DNA of 64,000 nt, from assembly GCA_004173185.1 (NCBI GenBank), contig SEFZ01000007.1, forward strand, positions 62,001 to 126,000, read 5' to 3'. The notes below the pieces were generated by a model. The model saw only the letters and a program-made list of their open reading frames with translations. It searched no databases and had not been told where the DNA came from. The stretch is from Sphingomonadales bacterium. Lineage in GTDB: Bacteria > Pseudomonadota > Alphaproteobacteria > Sphingomonadales > Sphingomonadaceae. Position numbers and translations under genes: made by a program. Positions 17,870 to 25,667 of this stretch are shown in pieces (position 1 is the first letter of the stretch; the number at the start of each line of letters is the position of its first letter).

Positions 17870-18541
17870 ATGTGGCAATTGTATCAGTTCCCCCTCTGCC
17901 CGTTCTCGCGCAAAGTCCGCCTCCTGCTTGGTGAGAAGGGTGTGGGCTATGAGCCCGTGCGCGAATCGCCCTGGGACCGGCGCGACGAGTTTCTCGATCT
18001 GAACCCTACGGGGCAGGTGCCGGTGATGGCCGATACCGAGCGCGGCGTGACGCTGATCGACTCAAGCGTGATCTGCGAGTTTTTCGAGGAAACCGTCGGC
18101 AAACAGGCGATGCTCAACGGCACCGCGACCGACCGCGCCGAAATCCGCCGTCTGGTCATCTGGTTCGACACCAATTTCTATGCCGAGATCACCGCGCCTC
18201 TGCTCCACGAGCGGATGATCAAGCGTCTTGTCTATAAGGAGACGCCGGACGCCAAGATGCTGCGCGAAGCGATGAAGGCCGCCGTCGCGCACCTCGATTA
18301 CATCGATTATCTGCTCGATCACCGCACCTGGCTCGCCGGCGCGACGATGAGCCTCGCCGATCTGGCCGCCGCCGCGCACATCTCGATCGCCGATTATCTC
18401 GGCGGGATCGACTGGAAGAGCCATGAACAGGCCAAGGGCTGGTATATCCGGATGAAGAGCCGGCCGAGCTTCCGCCCTTTGCTGGCTGAGCGGATGGAGG
18501 GAATCACGCCCCCTGCTGATTACGAAAAGCTGGATTTGTAA
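17870..18541 (+). CDS. Glutathione S-transferase family protein
   Basis: A 223-residue GST. The N-terminal thioredoxin-like domain has QFPLCPFSRKVRLLLGEKG with a CPFS motif (C11 by my count), cis-proline GQVPVMAD and the glutathione-binding DSSVICEFFEE. The helical C-terminal domain has TWLAGATMSLADLAAAAHIS, the usual N-capping/hydrophobic-staple region. The CPxS active site suggests a redox or stringent-starvation-like GST rather than a tyrosine GST. The substrate is unknown. It is a single gene, ending at a compact hairpin just before the next gene. Confidence 0.88.
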   Translation: MWQLYQFPLCPFSRKVRLLLGEKGVGYEPVRESPWDRRDEFLDLNPTGQVPVMADTERGVTLIDSSVICEFFEETVGKQAMLNGTATDRAEIRRLVIWFDTNFYAEITAPLLHERMIKRLVYKETPDAKMLREAMKAAVAHLDYIDYLLDHRTWLAGATMSLADLAAAAHISIADYLGGIDWKSHEQAKGWYIRMKSRPSFRPLLAERMEGITPPADYEKLDL

Positions 18542-18559
18542 CTTTCGTCGGGATGCCGA

Positions 18560-18581
18560 AAGGGGGAGCTTCGTCCCCCTT
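18560..18581. terminator. Hairpin between the GST and PEBP genes
   Basis: Eight-base stem AAGGGGGA / TCCCCCTT with loop GCTTCG. No T run follows. It supports starting the next gene at 18610 rather than at the ATG at 18553, which would read through the hairpin. Confidence 0.5.
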
Positions 18582-18609
18582 CGTTGGTTTGTCCGGTGAG
18601 GAGAAGCCC

Positions 18610-19224
18610 ATGCTCGAACACGTCCCCCATTGGCTCGGCAGCGCGCTCAAGGGCGTGCGCGCAGGCGTGGGAAAATTGGCGATCGTCCAGCCCCAGCTCG
18701 GCAGTTTCGAAACGCTGCATCTCGCCAGCCCGGCATTTGCCAATGGCGCGCGCCTGCCCGAGCGCTTCACCGCGGATGGCGCGGGCGTCTCGCCGCCCTT
18801 GTTCTGGACCGACGTGCCCGAAGGCACCGTGCGGCTGGCGCTGATCGTCGAGGATCCCGATGCACCTTCTCCCCAGCCTCTCGTTCATGCCGTGGTTTGG
18901 GATCTGGCACCGGAGGGCGATCTCAAGGAAGGCGCGATCCAGCGCGATGGCGCGGAAAGCGCGGACGGCAGCGATGTCGGGCGTAACAGCTTCCTCGGCG
19001 AAGGCTGGCTCCCGCCCGATCCGCCGACCGGGCATGGCGAGCATAATTATGCCTTTCAATTGTTCGCGCTCGCAGCCGGCCCCGATCTTCCCGAGACGCC
19101 CGGCCGCGGTGCGATGATCGAAGCGATGGCGGGCCGCGTGCTCGCCGCGGGGCTGCTCACCGGCACCTATTCGCGCGGTGAAGCGGCATCGATCGGTCCG
19201 ATCGGCAGCGTCGCGACTGCCTAG
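18610..19224 (+). CDS. YbhB/YbcL family PEBP-like protein
   Basis: A 204-residue phosphatidylethanolamine-binding-protein homologue. I chose the ATG at 18610, preceded by GTGAGGAG, over an in-frame ATG at 18553. The conserved anion-pocket segments are present: RFTADGAGVSPPLFWTDVPEGT, LIVEDPDAPSPQPLVHAVVWDL and PTGHGEHNYAFQLFAL. The N-terminal 25 residues (LEHVPHWLGSALKGVRAG) form an extra amphipathic segment not needed for the core fold. The biochemical role of bacterial YbhB/YbcL proteins is unclear. It is probably cytoplasmic, since no signal peptide is seen. Confidence 0.88.
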   Translation: MLEHVPHWLGSALKGVRAGVGKLAIVQPQLGSFETLHLASPAFANGARLPERFTADGAGVSPPLFWTDVPEGTVRLALIVEDPDAPSPQPLVHAVVWDLAPEGDLKEGAIQRDGAESADGSDVGRNSFLGEGWLPPDPPTGHGEHNYAFQLFALAAGPDLPETPGRGAMIEAMAGRVLAAGLLTGTYSRGEAASIGPIGSVATA

Positions 19225-19299
19225 TCGTTTCGGATCTATTCAAGCTTGAGGTTCGCGCGCGCGGCACCCAGAATGCAGCTGCTTCCGGGGAGAAGGCGC

Positions 19300-20463
19300 A
19301 TGAAAGCCATTCTGAATCGAATCGCCGCCTTTGCCGTGGCGGCGATACTGGCCGGTTGCTCGGGACATTCCTATCCAATCGAGCATAATTTCATCGTTCC
19401 TCCTGCCACCGATGCCGCAACCGCGCGCCGCGCTGAGGTCTTCGTGGACGCGAACGGGACATTCTATCCGGATGCGTGGAATAGCTATGTCGCGGGCACG
19501 CGCCGCTGGAAGGCGCATAGCCTGCTTAACCAGGCGGCTGTCACGCCCGGTCTCTATCCCAGACTGGCCAGCGAGGAAGCGCGCCAGTTACGCGATATCG
19601 CTGCATTTGGCCGGAACAAGAAGCGCCTCTTCATCCTCGTCCACGGCTATAACAACACCGCCGAAAGGGCGATCGGGCCTTATGATTCGATCGAAGCGCG
19701 GCTCGATCTGCACGAGGATGACGGAGTCATCCGCTTTCACTGGGACGGGCTGACCGGGGACGGGATCGGTGCCGGCAAGATCTGGTTCAACGCGACCGCC
19801 TATAGCCAGATGGCGGGTGCGCATGGGCTAAGGCGCATACTCGCGCAGTTCGAAGACAAGCAGATTTACCTGATCTCCCATAGCCGTGGCGGCTCGGTGA
19901 TATTGAGTGCGCTCGGCAATCCGGTTTTCGATCCCAAATTCAAACTGGCAACGGAGAAAGTCGCCGCCACCTGGACGGGCGACTACAGCAAGTTTCTCAG
20001 CCCCGATCCCCTGCCCATGCGCGGCAATCGCATTCACATCATCGCGGCGGCCCCATCCATCGATCGGATCGATTTCTGCGATGCGCATGAGCAGGCCAAT
20101 ATCAACAATGGCGGGTCGTGCGAGAAGCTGCGGTCGCTCGGGCCGCAATTTTGCAGTCTCAGCTATACCGTGAATCCGCGCGATCCGGTGCTCAACAAAT
20201 TTGTCGGGCTAAGTAAGGGGTTTAATCCCACCGGGCTGGGGCTTCGCGCTTCGGTCGGCGAAGACATCGCGAAGGAGGGGCGCTACCGGGGCATGCGCGC
20301 TTATGCGTTTCCGGATGCAGAGCGGTTCCACGCATTTGAGCGCTATGTTCGCCATCCAACCTTTGCCGCCATGCTATTCGATCAGGGCATATTGAAGCCC
20401 GGCATTCCACATCCGCTGGCCATGGTGGCGCCATCGGCATCGAGCAGCTGCCCGGGCATATAG
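19300..20463 (+). CDS. Alpha/beta-hydrolase lipoprotein (DUF900-like)
   Basis: A 387-residue putative lipoprotein. From the ATG at 19300, with GGGGAGAAG upstream, it has a short signal ending in a lipobox, ILAGC (C20). The hydrolase core shows the oxyanion strand RLFILVHGYNNTAE near 109-122 and the nucleophile elbow YLISHSRGGSV, with S195 by my count in SHSRG instead of the classic GxSxG. ADAPTED to DUF900/esterase-like proteins by this SHSxG elbow, it is likely a serine hydrolase facing the periplasm. The substrate is unknown. A 175-base stretch separates it from the convergent SDR gene, and I see nothing in that stretch. Confidence 0.78.
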   Translation: MKAILNRIAAFAVAAILAGCSGHSYPIEHNFIVPPATDAATARRAEVFVDANGTFYPDAWNSYVAGTRRWKAHSLLNQAAVTPGLYPRLASEEARQLRDIAAFGRNKKRLFILVHGYNNTAERAIGPYDSIEARLDLHEDDGVIRFHWDGLTGDGIGAGKIWFNATAYSQMAGAHGLRRILAQFEDKQIYLISHSRGGSVILSALGNPVFDPKFKLATEKVAATWTGDYSKFLSPDPLPMRGNRIHIIAAAPSIDRIDFCDAHEQANINNGGSCEKLRSLGPQFCSLSYTVNPRDPVLNKFVGLSKGFNPTGLGLRASVGEDIAKEGRYRGMRAYAFPDAERFHAFERYVRHPTFAAMLFDQGILKPGIPHPLAMVAPSASSSCPGI

Positions 20464-20638
20464 CTCGCTTGCAATGTAGGGTTTCGCCTGCTTGGCTGAG
20501 CCGGTCGGCATTGCTGCCGCCCGCTCTTTGATAGTGCCGGATATGCGTGCGCGACGCTTTGCGTCGGCCCGAACGTCGCCTGAACTGGCTCGCAACCAAC
20601 CCCCATGGTCAGTGCGAACATTTGGGAACATTCGCGGC

Positions 20639-21496
20639 TCAGCCGTTGACGACGGTTCCGCCATTCGGGTGCAGCACCTGCCCCGACATATAGCTGGAAT
20701 CCTCGCAGGCCAGGAACAGGAAGGCGGGCGCGACTTCGTTGGGCTGGCCCGGCCGCCCCATCGGCGTCGCTTCGCCGAACGTCGCCAGTTTCTCCGGCGA
20801 TGCCCCGCCCATCGGGTTGAGCGGCGTCCAGATCGGCCCCGGCGCTACCGCATTTACGCGGATGCCCTTCTCGATCAGATTTTCGGAGAGGCTGCGGGTA
20901 AAGGCGGTGATCGCGCCCTTGGTCGAGGAGTAATCGAGCAACTCCTTCGATCCCTGATAGGAAGTGATCGAGGTGCAGTTGATGATCGCCGCGCCCTTTC
21001 CGAGATGCGGCATCGCTGCCTGGGTCACGAAGAACATCCCGAAAATGTTGGTCTGAAAAGTGCGCTTGAGCTGCGCTTCGCTGATGTCGGTGATCTCCTT
21101 GTCGGGGTGCTGCTCCCCGGCATTGTTCACCAGCACGTCGATGCGGCCGAATTTTTCGATCACCTGTGCGATGGCCGAGTCGCAGAACGCCTTGTCGCCA
21201 ATGTCGCCCGCGATGGTGAGCGCTGCGCGCCCTTCCTGACGGACGATATCGGCGGTCATCGCGGCGTCGTCATGTTCGCACAGATAGAGGATCGCGACAT
21301 CGGCGCCTTCGCGCGCATAAAGCGCCGCAATGGCGCGTCCGATGCCCGAATCGGCACCGGTGATCACGGCAACCTTGCCCTGCAGCCGACCCGAGCCGGG
21401 ATAGCGCGGCTCCCAATCGGGCTTGGGCTCAAGCGCGCTTTCGTGTCCGGGCAGCGCGTCTTCGTGGATCATGTCGACGGTTTGGGTCTCGCTCAC
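20639..21496 (-). CDS. SDR-family oxidoreductase (YghA-like), probable general-stress gene
   Basis: A 285-residue classical short-chain dehydrogenase. It has the cofactor loop ITGADSGIGRAIA (about residues 45-57), NNAG at about 124-127, the catalytic Ser in NCTSITSY and YSSTK (Y189, K193). The 35-residue N-terminal extension with GSGRLQGKVAVITG matches the YghA/YhxC-type SDRs that bacteria often express under stress. The start is a GTG at 21496, eight bases after AAAGGAG. Upstream lies an EcfG-type promoter (GGAAC-N17-GTT), which supports control by the alphaproteobacterial general stress response. The substrate is unknown. Confidence 0.88.
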   Translation of the reverse strand: MSETQTVDMIHEDALPGHESALEPKPDWEPRYPGSGRLQGKVAVITGADSGIGRAIAALYAREGADVAILYLCEHDDAAMTADIVRQEGRAALTIAGDIGDKAFCDSAIAQVIEKFGRIDVLVNNAGEQHPDKEITDISEAQLKRTFQTNIFGMFFVTQAAMPHLGKGAAIINCTSITSYQGSKELLDYSSTKGAITAFTRSLSENLIEKGIRVNAVAPGPIWTPLNPMGGASPEKLATFGEATPMGRPGQPNEVAPAFLFLACEDSSYMSGQVLHPNGGTVVNG

Positions 21497-21526
21497 GGCT
21501 CGCTCCTTTGGTGCGTTGCCGAGGGT

Positions 21527-21551
21527 AACCTGTTGCGGAAGCTGGAGTTCC
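21527..21551 (-). promoter_or_regulatory. EcfG-type (general stress) promoter of the SDR gene
   Basis: Minus strand: GGAAC at 21547-21551 and GGTT at 21527-21530, i.e. GGAAC-N17-GTT. This matches the alphaproteobacterial EcfG consensus (GGAAC, 16-17 bases, GTT). It ends about 30 bases before the SDR start codon. Confidence 0.65.
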
Positions 21552-21558
21552 GCATGTG

Positions 21559-21590
21559 GCAGGGTCAGCCGATTGCGGCTGAACCCTGCA
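21559..21590 (-). terminator. Hairpin over the 3' end of the 30-residue micro-gene
   Basis: Minus-strand stem GCAGGGTTCAGCCG with CGGCTGACCCTGC (one bulged base), loop CAAT. It overlaps the last codons and stop of the micro-gene at 21565. There is no T run, so it may instead protect the transcript 3' end or hinder ribosomes. Confidence 0.45.
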
Positions 21591-21657
21591 TGCTGCCGGC
21601 GATGATCGTCGCGGTAACCGCGAAGGACATCATGCCGATCATGAGACTACGAACCAT
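21565..21657 (-). CDS. 30-residue hydrophobic micro-protein (second gene after the sigma-54 promoter)
   Basis: A short gene supported by a strong ribosome site: AAGGAG lies seven bases before the ATG at 21657. The product MVRSLMIGMMSFAVTATIIA plus SMQGSAAIG is one hydrophobic segment with a basic start, so it is either a single-span membrane peptide or a bare signal-like peptide. It starts 26 bases after the stop of the 35-residue micro-gene and shares its promoter. I do not recognise a family. The hairpin over its last codons is unusual. Expression is not proven. Confidence 0.55.
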   Translation of the reverse strand: MVRSLMIGMMSFAVTATIIAGSMQGSAAIG

Positions 21658-21683
21658 AGGTCTTCTCCTTGGTGTCGCAGCGC

Positions 21684-21791
21684 TCAGACGAGCGGTGCGA
21701 CGACGCCCGAGAAGAGCACGAGGCCAGTGGTGAAGAGCACTGCGCCGATGATTGCGGCCGAATGCTGAAGCGAGTCGAGACGTGCGGTCAT
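21684..21791 (-). CDS. 35-residue single-span membrane micro-protein behind a sigma-54 promoter
   Basis: The ATG at 21791 follows AGGGAG with a plausible spacing. The product begins MTARLDSLQHSAAIIGAVLF, continues TTGLVLFSGVVAPLV and stops. It has a polar N-terminal dozen residues, then one transmembrane helix. It is the first gene after a near-consensus sigma-54 promoter about 60 bases upstream. The family is unknown to me. The layout of alternative sigma factor plus tiny membrane protein recalls envelope-stress peptides, but that is only an analogy. Another micro-gene follows in the same transcript. Confidence 0.62.
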   Translation of the reverse strand: MTARLDSLQHSAAIIGAVLFTTGLVLFSGVVAPLV

Positions 21792-21851
21792 GATGATTAC
21801 TCCCTGATTTCGGTCTGTCCGGACCATCCGGCTTGCCGATGCCAGATACTT

Positions 21852-21868
21852 TGCAGGGAGCGTGCCAA
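21852..21868 (-). promoter_or_regulatory. Sigma-54 (RpoN) promoter
   Basis: Minus strand TTGGCACG-CTCC-CTGCA. The -24 element TGGCACG is a perfect match and the -12 element CTGCA differs from TTGCA by one base, with exact GG-to-GC spacing. Transcription would start near 21842, leaving a leader of about 50 bases before the 35-residue micro-gene. The activator site was not identified. Confidence 0.78.
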
Positions 21869-21987
21869 ACCGCTAAGTCGTTGATATTGCGTTGGCTGCG
21901 TAACAAAGTGTCGCGCTGTTGGGAATTATCACACTGGATGTTGGTGATTTTCGCTATTTAAAAGCGGACGCCACTGTTCGACTTCGG

Positions 21988-23007
21988 TCAATCCGAGCGC
22001 AGGCAGTTCCGACCAGCGGTCTTGGCCGCGTAGAGCAGCCGGTCGGCGCGCTGGAACAGGCTTTGATAGCCGTCCGCGCCGGTCGCCCGCGTAACCCCGG
22101 CCGAGAAAGTGACTTCGCCGAGCGGCGCGTCGTCTTCGCGCAGCCGGTAATAGCGGGACGCGACGGTGGCGCGGGCTTTGTCGAGCGTGTCGAGCGCCGT
22201 GGCGAGATCGACTCCGGCAAACAGCACAGCGAATTCTTCGCCGCCATAGCGGGACACCAGATGCCCCTTGCACGATGCGGAGAGCGCGTCGGCGATCGCC
22301 TTGAGCACTCGGTCACCAACGGCGTGGCCGAAGCGATCATTGACCGATTTGAAGTGATCGATGTCGCACACGGCAAGGCACAGCTTCTCGCCGGTCGCGG
22401 CCTGCGCGGCATAGGCTTCCTCGAAGGCGCGGCGATTGGGCAGTTCGGTTAGCGGATCGCGGCGGGCATTGTCGCGCGCTTCCTCCAGCTTCTTGCGCAA
22501 TTCGCTGGCCTCGCGCGTCGCGGTATCGAGCCGGGCCTCGGCGGTCTGGACGCGTTCGAGCATCGCGGCGGTGATTCGGGCGATCTCGGCGATGTCGCCG
22601 CTGGACGAGCGCTGCATCGCTTCGGCGCTTGCGGCGAGATCGCGGCCAAAGCCTTCGGTCTCGGCGCGAATCGCAGTGACCATGTCCTCAAAGCCTTCGA
22701 CCTGCATCTGGGTCCGGGCGACGAGGCCATCAGCCTTTTGCGCCGCTGCCTTGGTATTGGCGACGGGCTTGTTCTCCACGCCCAGCGACTCGACGTCGCG
22801 CTGGGTCAGCCGCACGCCACCGTCGGTCAGCGACGCTACGGCGCGGGCCAGCGGGCCATCGGGATCGGCGAGGATATGATAGGCAAAGGTATAATTGGCC
22901 GGATCGGGATCCAGCCGCTGGTCGATCAGGAAATTCTCGATTCGGCTATACAGACTGCGTGCGGGATTTTCCCCGCCAGCTCCCCGTATAGCGCTCGCCC
23001 CAGCCAT
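21988..23007 (-). CDS. Diguanylate cyclase (GGDEF domain)
   Basis: A 339-residue soluble c-di-GMP synthase candidate. I prefer the ATG at 23007, preceded by GGGGAAG, to a TTG at 23028. The N-terminal 170 residues are helical with heptad-like stretches (a possible coiled coil at about 135-180) and a DPANYTFAYHIL motif seen in other alphaproteobacterial GGDEF proteins. The catalytic part starts at RDPLTELPNRRAFEEA, with CDIDHFKSVNDRFGHAVGD and the active-site GGEEF at about 255-259. The position of the RxxD inhibitory site reads CKGH, so product inhibition through the I-site is probably absent. No membrane segment or signal peptide is seen. Confidence 0.9.
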   Translation of the reverse strand: MAGASAIRGAGGENPARSLYSRIENFLIDQRLDPDPANYTFAYHILADPDGPLARAVASLTDGGVRLTQRDVESLGVENKPVANTKAAAQKADGLVARTQMQVEGFEDMVTAIRAETEGFGRDLAASAEAMQRSSSGDIAEIARITAAMLERVQTAEARLDTATREASELRKKLEEARDNARRDPLTELPNRRAFEEAYAAQAATGEKLCLAVCDIDHFKSVNDRFGHAVGDRVLKAIADALSASCKGHLVSRYGGEEFAVLFAGVDLATALDTLDKARATVASRYYRLREDDAPLGEVTFSAGVTRATGADGYQSLFQRADRLLYAAKTAGRNCLRSD

Positions 23008-23128
23008 GCTTCCCCGATCCCCGCTCAAAGTCCGCCGACTCCCGGATGGAGTGGCGCGTCCTTGAAACCATGAGCTAGGCCGTGTTTGCTAACATCCGGT
23101 GAGCAAAGCTTGCCGATCGGTGAATATA

Positions 23129-23677
23129 TTATCGGCGCGGATGGGCTTTGCGGTATTTTTGCACCTCGGCCAGCGTCATCCGGATATGCGCCGCCGGGTT
23201 GTTATCTGTATGCGCGAACAGGATTTTGCCATTGGGCGCGATCACGAAGCTGGTGCGGCTGGTGATATTGGTCGGCGTGCCATCGGCTTTCTTGAGCAGC
23301 ACGTCATAGCCCTTGATGACCACCGGAGTCGCCGCGGCGACGGCGAATTTGCCTGCGCAATGCTGGGCGGAGAATTTCTCGAGCTGATCGACATTGCCTG
23401 CGGTCATCCCGATCACGGTCGCGCCCACCTTGGTGAAATCGGGCAGCGCTTCGGCAAAGGCATTGGCTTCGGCGTTACACCCGGCGGTGAAGGCGGCGGG
23501 GAAGAAATAGAGCACCACCGGCCCCTTTTTGAGCGCGGCCTTGAGGCTCACCGAGATGGGCTTGCCGGCGACTGCACCGGCTGCGGTGAAATCGGGCGCC
23601 TTGGCACCCGGGGCCAGCGCTGCTGTCGCGGGGACCGAGAGCGAAAGCGTGAGGGCGGCGAATAGGAACGGGCGCAT
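23129..23677 (-). CDS. Exported peroxiredoxin (AhpC/TSA, BCP-like)
   Basis: A 182-residue thiol peroxidase with an N-terminal signal peptide (MRPFLFAALTLSLSVPATAA), so it is periplasmic. The peroxidatic cysteine is in FFPAAFTAGCN (C67 by my count). The canonical TxxC motif is kept as TAGC. C107 in AQHCAGKF could be a resolving cysteine, which would be an atypical arrangement. It also has SFVIAPNGKILF and an ADGTPTNITSRT region near the end. It is a single gene between the GGDEF gene and pldA. Confidence 0.85.
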   Translation of the reverse strand: MRPFLFAALTLSLSVPATAALAPGAKAPDFTAAGAVAGKPISVSLKAALKKGPVVLYFFPAAFTAGCNAEANAFAEALPDFTKVGATVIGMTAGNVDQLEKFSAQHCAGKFAVAAATPVVIKGYDVLLKKADGTPTNITSRTSFVIAPNGKILFAHTDNNPAAHIRMTLAEVQKYRKAHPRR

Positions 23678-23730
23678 GGGCAGCTCTCCTGAATTGTCTG
23701 TTTTGTTCTAATCTGTGCAGGCGCTCGTGT

Positions 23731-24789
23731 CTAACGCGTCAATGCGATGCCGATTCGGGCATGGCGGGTGTTGCGGCGATAGTCATCCAGCGCTTCGCCA
23801 TAGCCGGTAAAGGCCTGGCCGAAGAGATAGAAGCCAAGCCCGCCGCCGATGCGCGTGAGCGGATAAGAGACGAACAGTTCCGCCGCGCCCTTGCCGCTTT
23901 CGAAACTGCCCCGACCAGTGAGCGCGACCTTGAGCCCGTCCTTCTGGCCGATCGCCGCCGTGAGCGCAGTATAGCCATAAAAGTCCTCAATGCCCGGCGC
24001 GGCGCTTTTGCTGCCGGCATAGAACCAGGCTTGCGGAGCCAGGTCGAGGCGCCATTCGCCGCCCAGATCGAACGATTTCTCGGCGCGCAGGAAGATGCGG
24101 TTCACGTCGATCGAGCCGGGCAGACCGCGTCCATTCGAATCGTGGCGATAGCCGATCGCGACTTTGCTGGTGTCGTCCAGCGGGATGTCGGCATAGACTT
24201 CGGGGCTGTAGGTGGTGGCGCGGAACGGCCCCGATGGCTGGTCGAGCGCCCAGAACATCGTTTGCGTATAAGCGAAGCGCAGATTGCCGAGCTTGAGCGG
24301 TGCATCTTCTTCGAAGGGGCGGAAGGCAAAGCTGAGCTGCAATTTGCCGCCCGCATCGCCGGTGCCGAACGCGCCATAAACCGGCTCGTGCGGCTCGAAG
24401 CGATCGACAAAGGCCGAGGAATTGCCGGTCGCACTTTGCACGACAGTCTCGCCGGGCGGCACTTTGGCGGCGGGATGCGCATCGCCGGGCGGCACCGCGG
24501 TGCCCGCGACGTGCACCGGCACATAGCGCGCTTTGGCGAAGCTGCCGGGGGCCACCGTGCGGGTGGGGCCGGGCGCCCGCTCAAGGATCAGGCGGGTGCC
24601 ATCCACGGCAGTGACTTCCAGTTCGCGCGGGCCCGCATCGCTTACCGCCGCGTCGCCTTCGTTGATCAGGAAAACCTCGACCCCGCGCAGTGCCTCGGCT
24701 TCCGAAGCGGGCTGGGCGGGCACGGCGCGAAGCTGCGCTGCGGCCGGAGTGGCGGCGAGCAGGCCGATGGCGATAAGGAGCAGGCGCAT
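23731..24789 (-). CDS. pldA: Outer-membrane phospholipase A
   Basis: A calcium-dependent outer-membrane beta-barrel phospholipase that removes phospholipids mislocalised to the outer leaflet. It has 352 residues, with a signal peptide MRLLLIAIGLLAATPAAAQ. Compared with the roughly 290-residue enterobacterial protein it carries an extra N-terminal segment of about 110 residues, resembling an immunoglobulin-like or DUF-type periplasmic part. The catalytic triad geometry is exact: H216 and S218 in YRHDSNG and N230 in DVNR, twelve residues after the serine. The start is set by the signal peptide; no clear ribosome site precedes it. It is divergent from hisN across 66 bases. Confidence 0.87.
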   Translation of the reverse strand: MRLLLIAIGLLAATPAAAQLRAVPAQPASEAEALRGVEVFLINEGDAAVSDAGPRELEVTAVDGTRLILERAPGPTRTVAPGSFAKARYVPVHVAGTAVPPGDAHPAAKVPPGETVVQSATGNSSAFVDRFEPHEPVYGAFGTGDAGGKLQLSFAFRPFEEDAPLKLGNLRFAYTQTMFWALDQPSGPFRATTYSPEVYADIPLDDTSKVAIGYRHDSNGRGLPGSIDVNRIFLRAEKSFDLGGEWRLDLAPQAWFYAGSKSAAPGIEDFYGYTALTAAIGQKDGLKVALTGRGSFESGKGAAELFVSYPLTRIGGGLGFYLFGQAFTGYGEALDDYRRNTRHARIGIALTR

Positions 24790-24855
24790 GGTCGCGCTGG
24801 GTGCCAGCACGCTAGCGGCTTGGCGAGTCAAAATACGAGCGCTAGGGGTCAGCAT

Positions 24856-25638
24856 ATGCCCGTCTCCAAAGCCGATATCGCCCTTGCCGAACGACTCGCG
24901 GATGCAGCAGGTGCGGCGATCCGCCCCTATTTCCGCGCCGAACATGGGCTGGAGGCCAAGGAAGACTTGTCCCCCGTCACGCTGGCGGACCGCGCCGCTG
25001 AGGAAGCGATGCGCAAATTGCTCATCGCCGAGGCACCTGCCGACGGGATTATCGGGGAGGAATTCGGAGTGCGCGAGGGCACGAGCAAGCGCCAATGGGT
25101 GCTCGATCCGATCGACGGCACGCGTGCCTTCATCGCCGGGCGGCCGATCTTCGGTACGCTGATCGCATTGATCGAGGATGGCTGGCCGTTGCTGGGCATC
25201 ATCGACCAGCCGATCACCAGGGAGCGCTGGCTGGGGGTGATGGGGCATCCGACCCTGTTCAATGGCAAGCCCGCGGAAACGCGCCGCTGCCGTGACCTGA
25301 AGGGCGCGATCCTCGGCACCACGTCGCCGGCTTTGTTCGGCGACGACCAGCTCCACGCCTTTGAACATCTCGACGGCGCAGTGATGAGCGTGGTGCTGGG
25401 TGGCGACTGTTATAATTATGGCTGCGTCGCCAGCGGCTGGATGGACATTGTGGTCGAGGCCAACCTCAAGCTCCATGACTTCGCCGCGCTGGTGCCGATC
25501 GTAGAAGGCGCGGGCGGGCGGATGTGCGACTGGCAGGGCGATCCACTCCACGCCGGCAGCTCGGGCGAAGTGATCGCCGCGGGCGATCCGGCGCGGATCG
25601 ACGATATTCTCGAGGCTTTGGCCTGTCGCGGGCATTGA
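24856..25638 (+). CDS. hisN: Histidinol-phosphatase of the inositol-monophosphatase family
   Basis: A 260-residue magnesium-dependent phosphatase, probably the penultimate enzyme of histidine synthesis in alphaproteobacteria. The metal-binding motifs are GEEFG (about 70-74), LDPIDGTRAFIAGRP (about 82-96) and the C-terminal KLHDFAALVPIVEGAGG. The DPIDGTRAF and KLHDFAAL versions favour HisN over SuhB or CysQ. The start is the ATG at 24856. An upstream extension of the same frame only mirrors pldA. The neighbours are not his genes, which is usual for hisN. Confidence 0.85.
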   Translation: MPVSKADIALAERLADAAGAAIRPYFRAEHGLEAKEDLSPVTLADRAAEEAMRKLLIAEAPADGIIGEEFGVREGTSKRQWVLDPIDGTRAFIAGRPIFGTLIALIEDGWPLLGIIDQPITRERWLGVMGHPTLFNGKPAETRRCRDLKGAILGTTSPALFGDDQLHAFEHLDGAVMSVVLGGDCYNYGCVASGWMDIVVEANLKLHDFAALVPIVEGAGGRMCDWQGDPLHAGSSGEVIAAGDPARIDDILEALACRGH

Positions 25639-25667
25639 AAGTTTAGGCGACGCTTAGGTCAGGACGC

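Noticed and set aside
18553..18609. Earlier ATG for the PEBP gene
   Set aside because: It would read through a strong hairpin and lacks the GAGGAG ribosome site found before 18610.
20633..20655. EcfG-like GGAAC...GTT on the plus strand near 20633
   Set aside because: It falls at the 3' end of the SDR gene and points into it with no plus-strand gene downstream.
24790..25635. N-terminal extension of pldA across hisN
   Set aside because: The frame stays open only as a shadow of hisN. The signal peptide at 24789 marks the true start.
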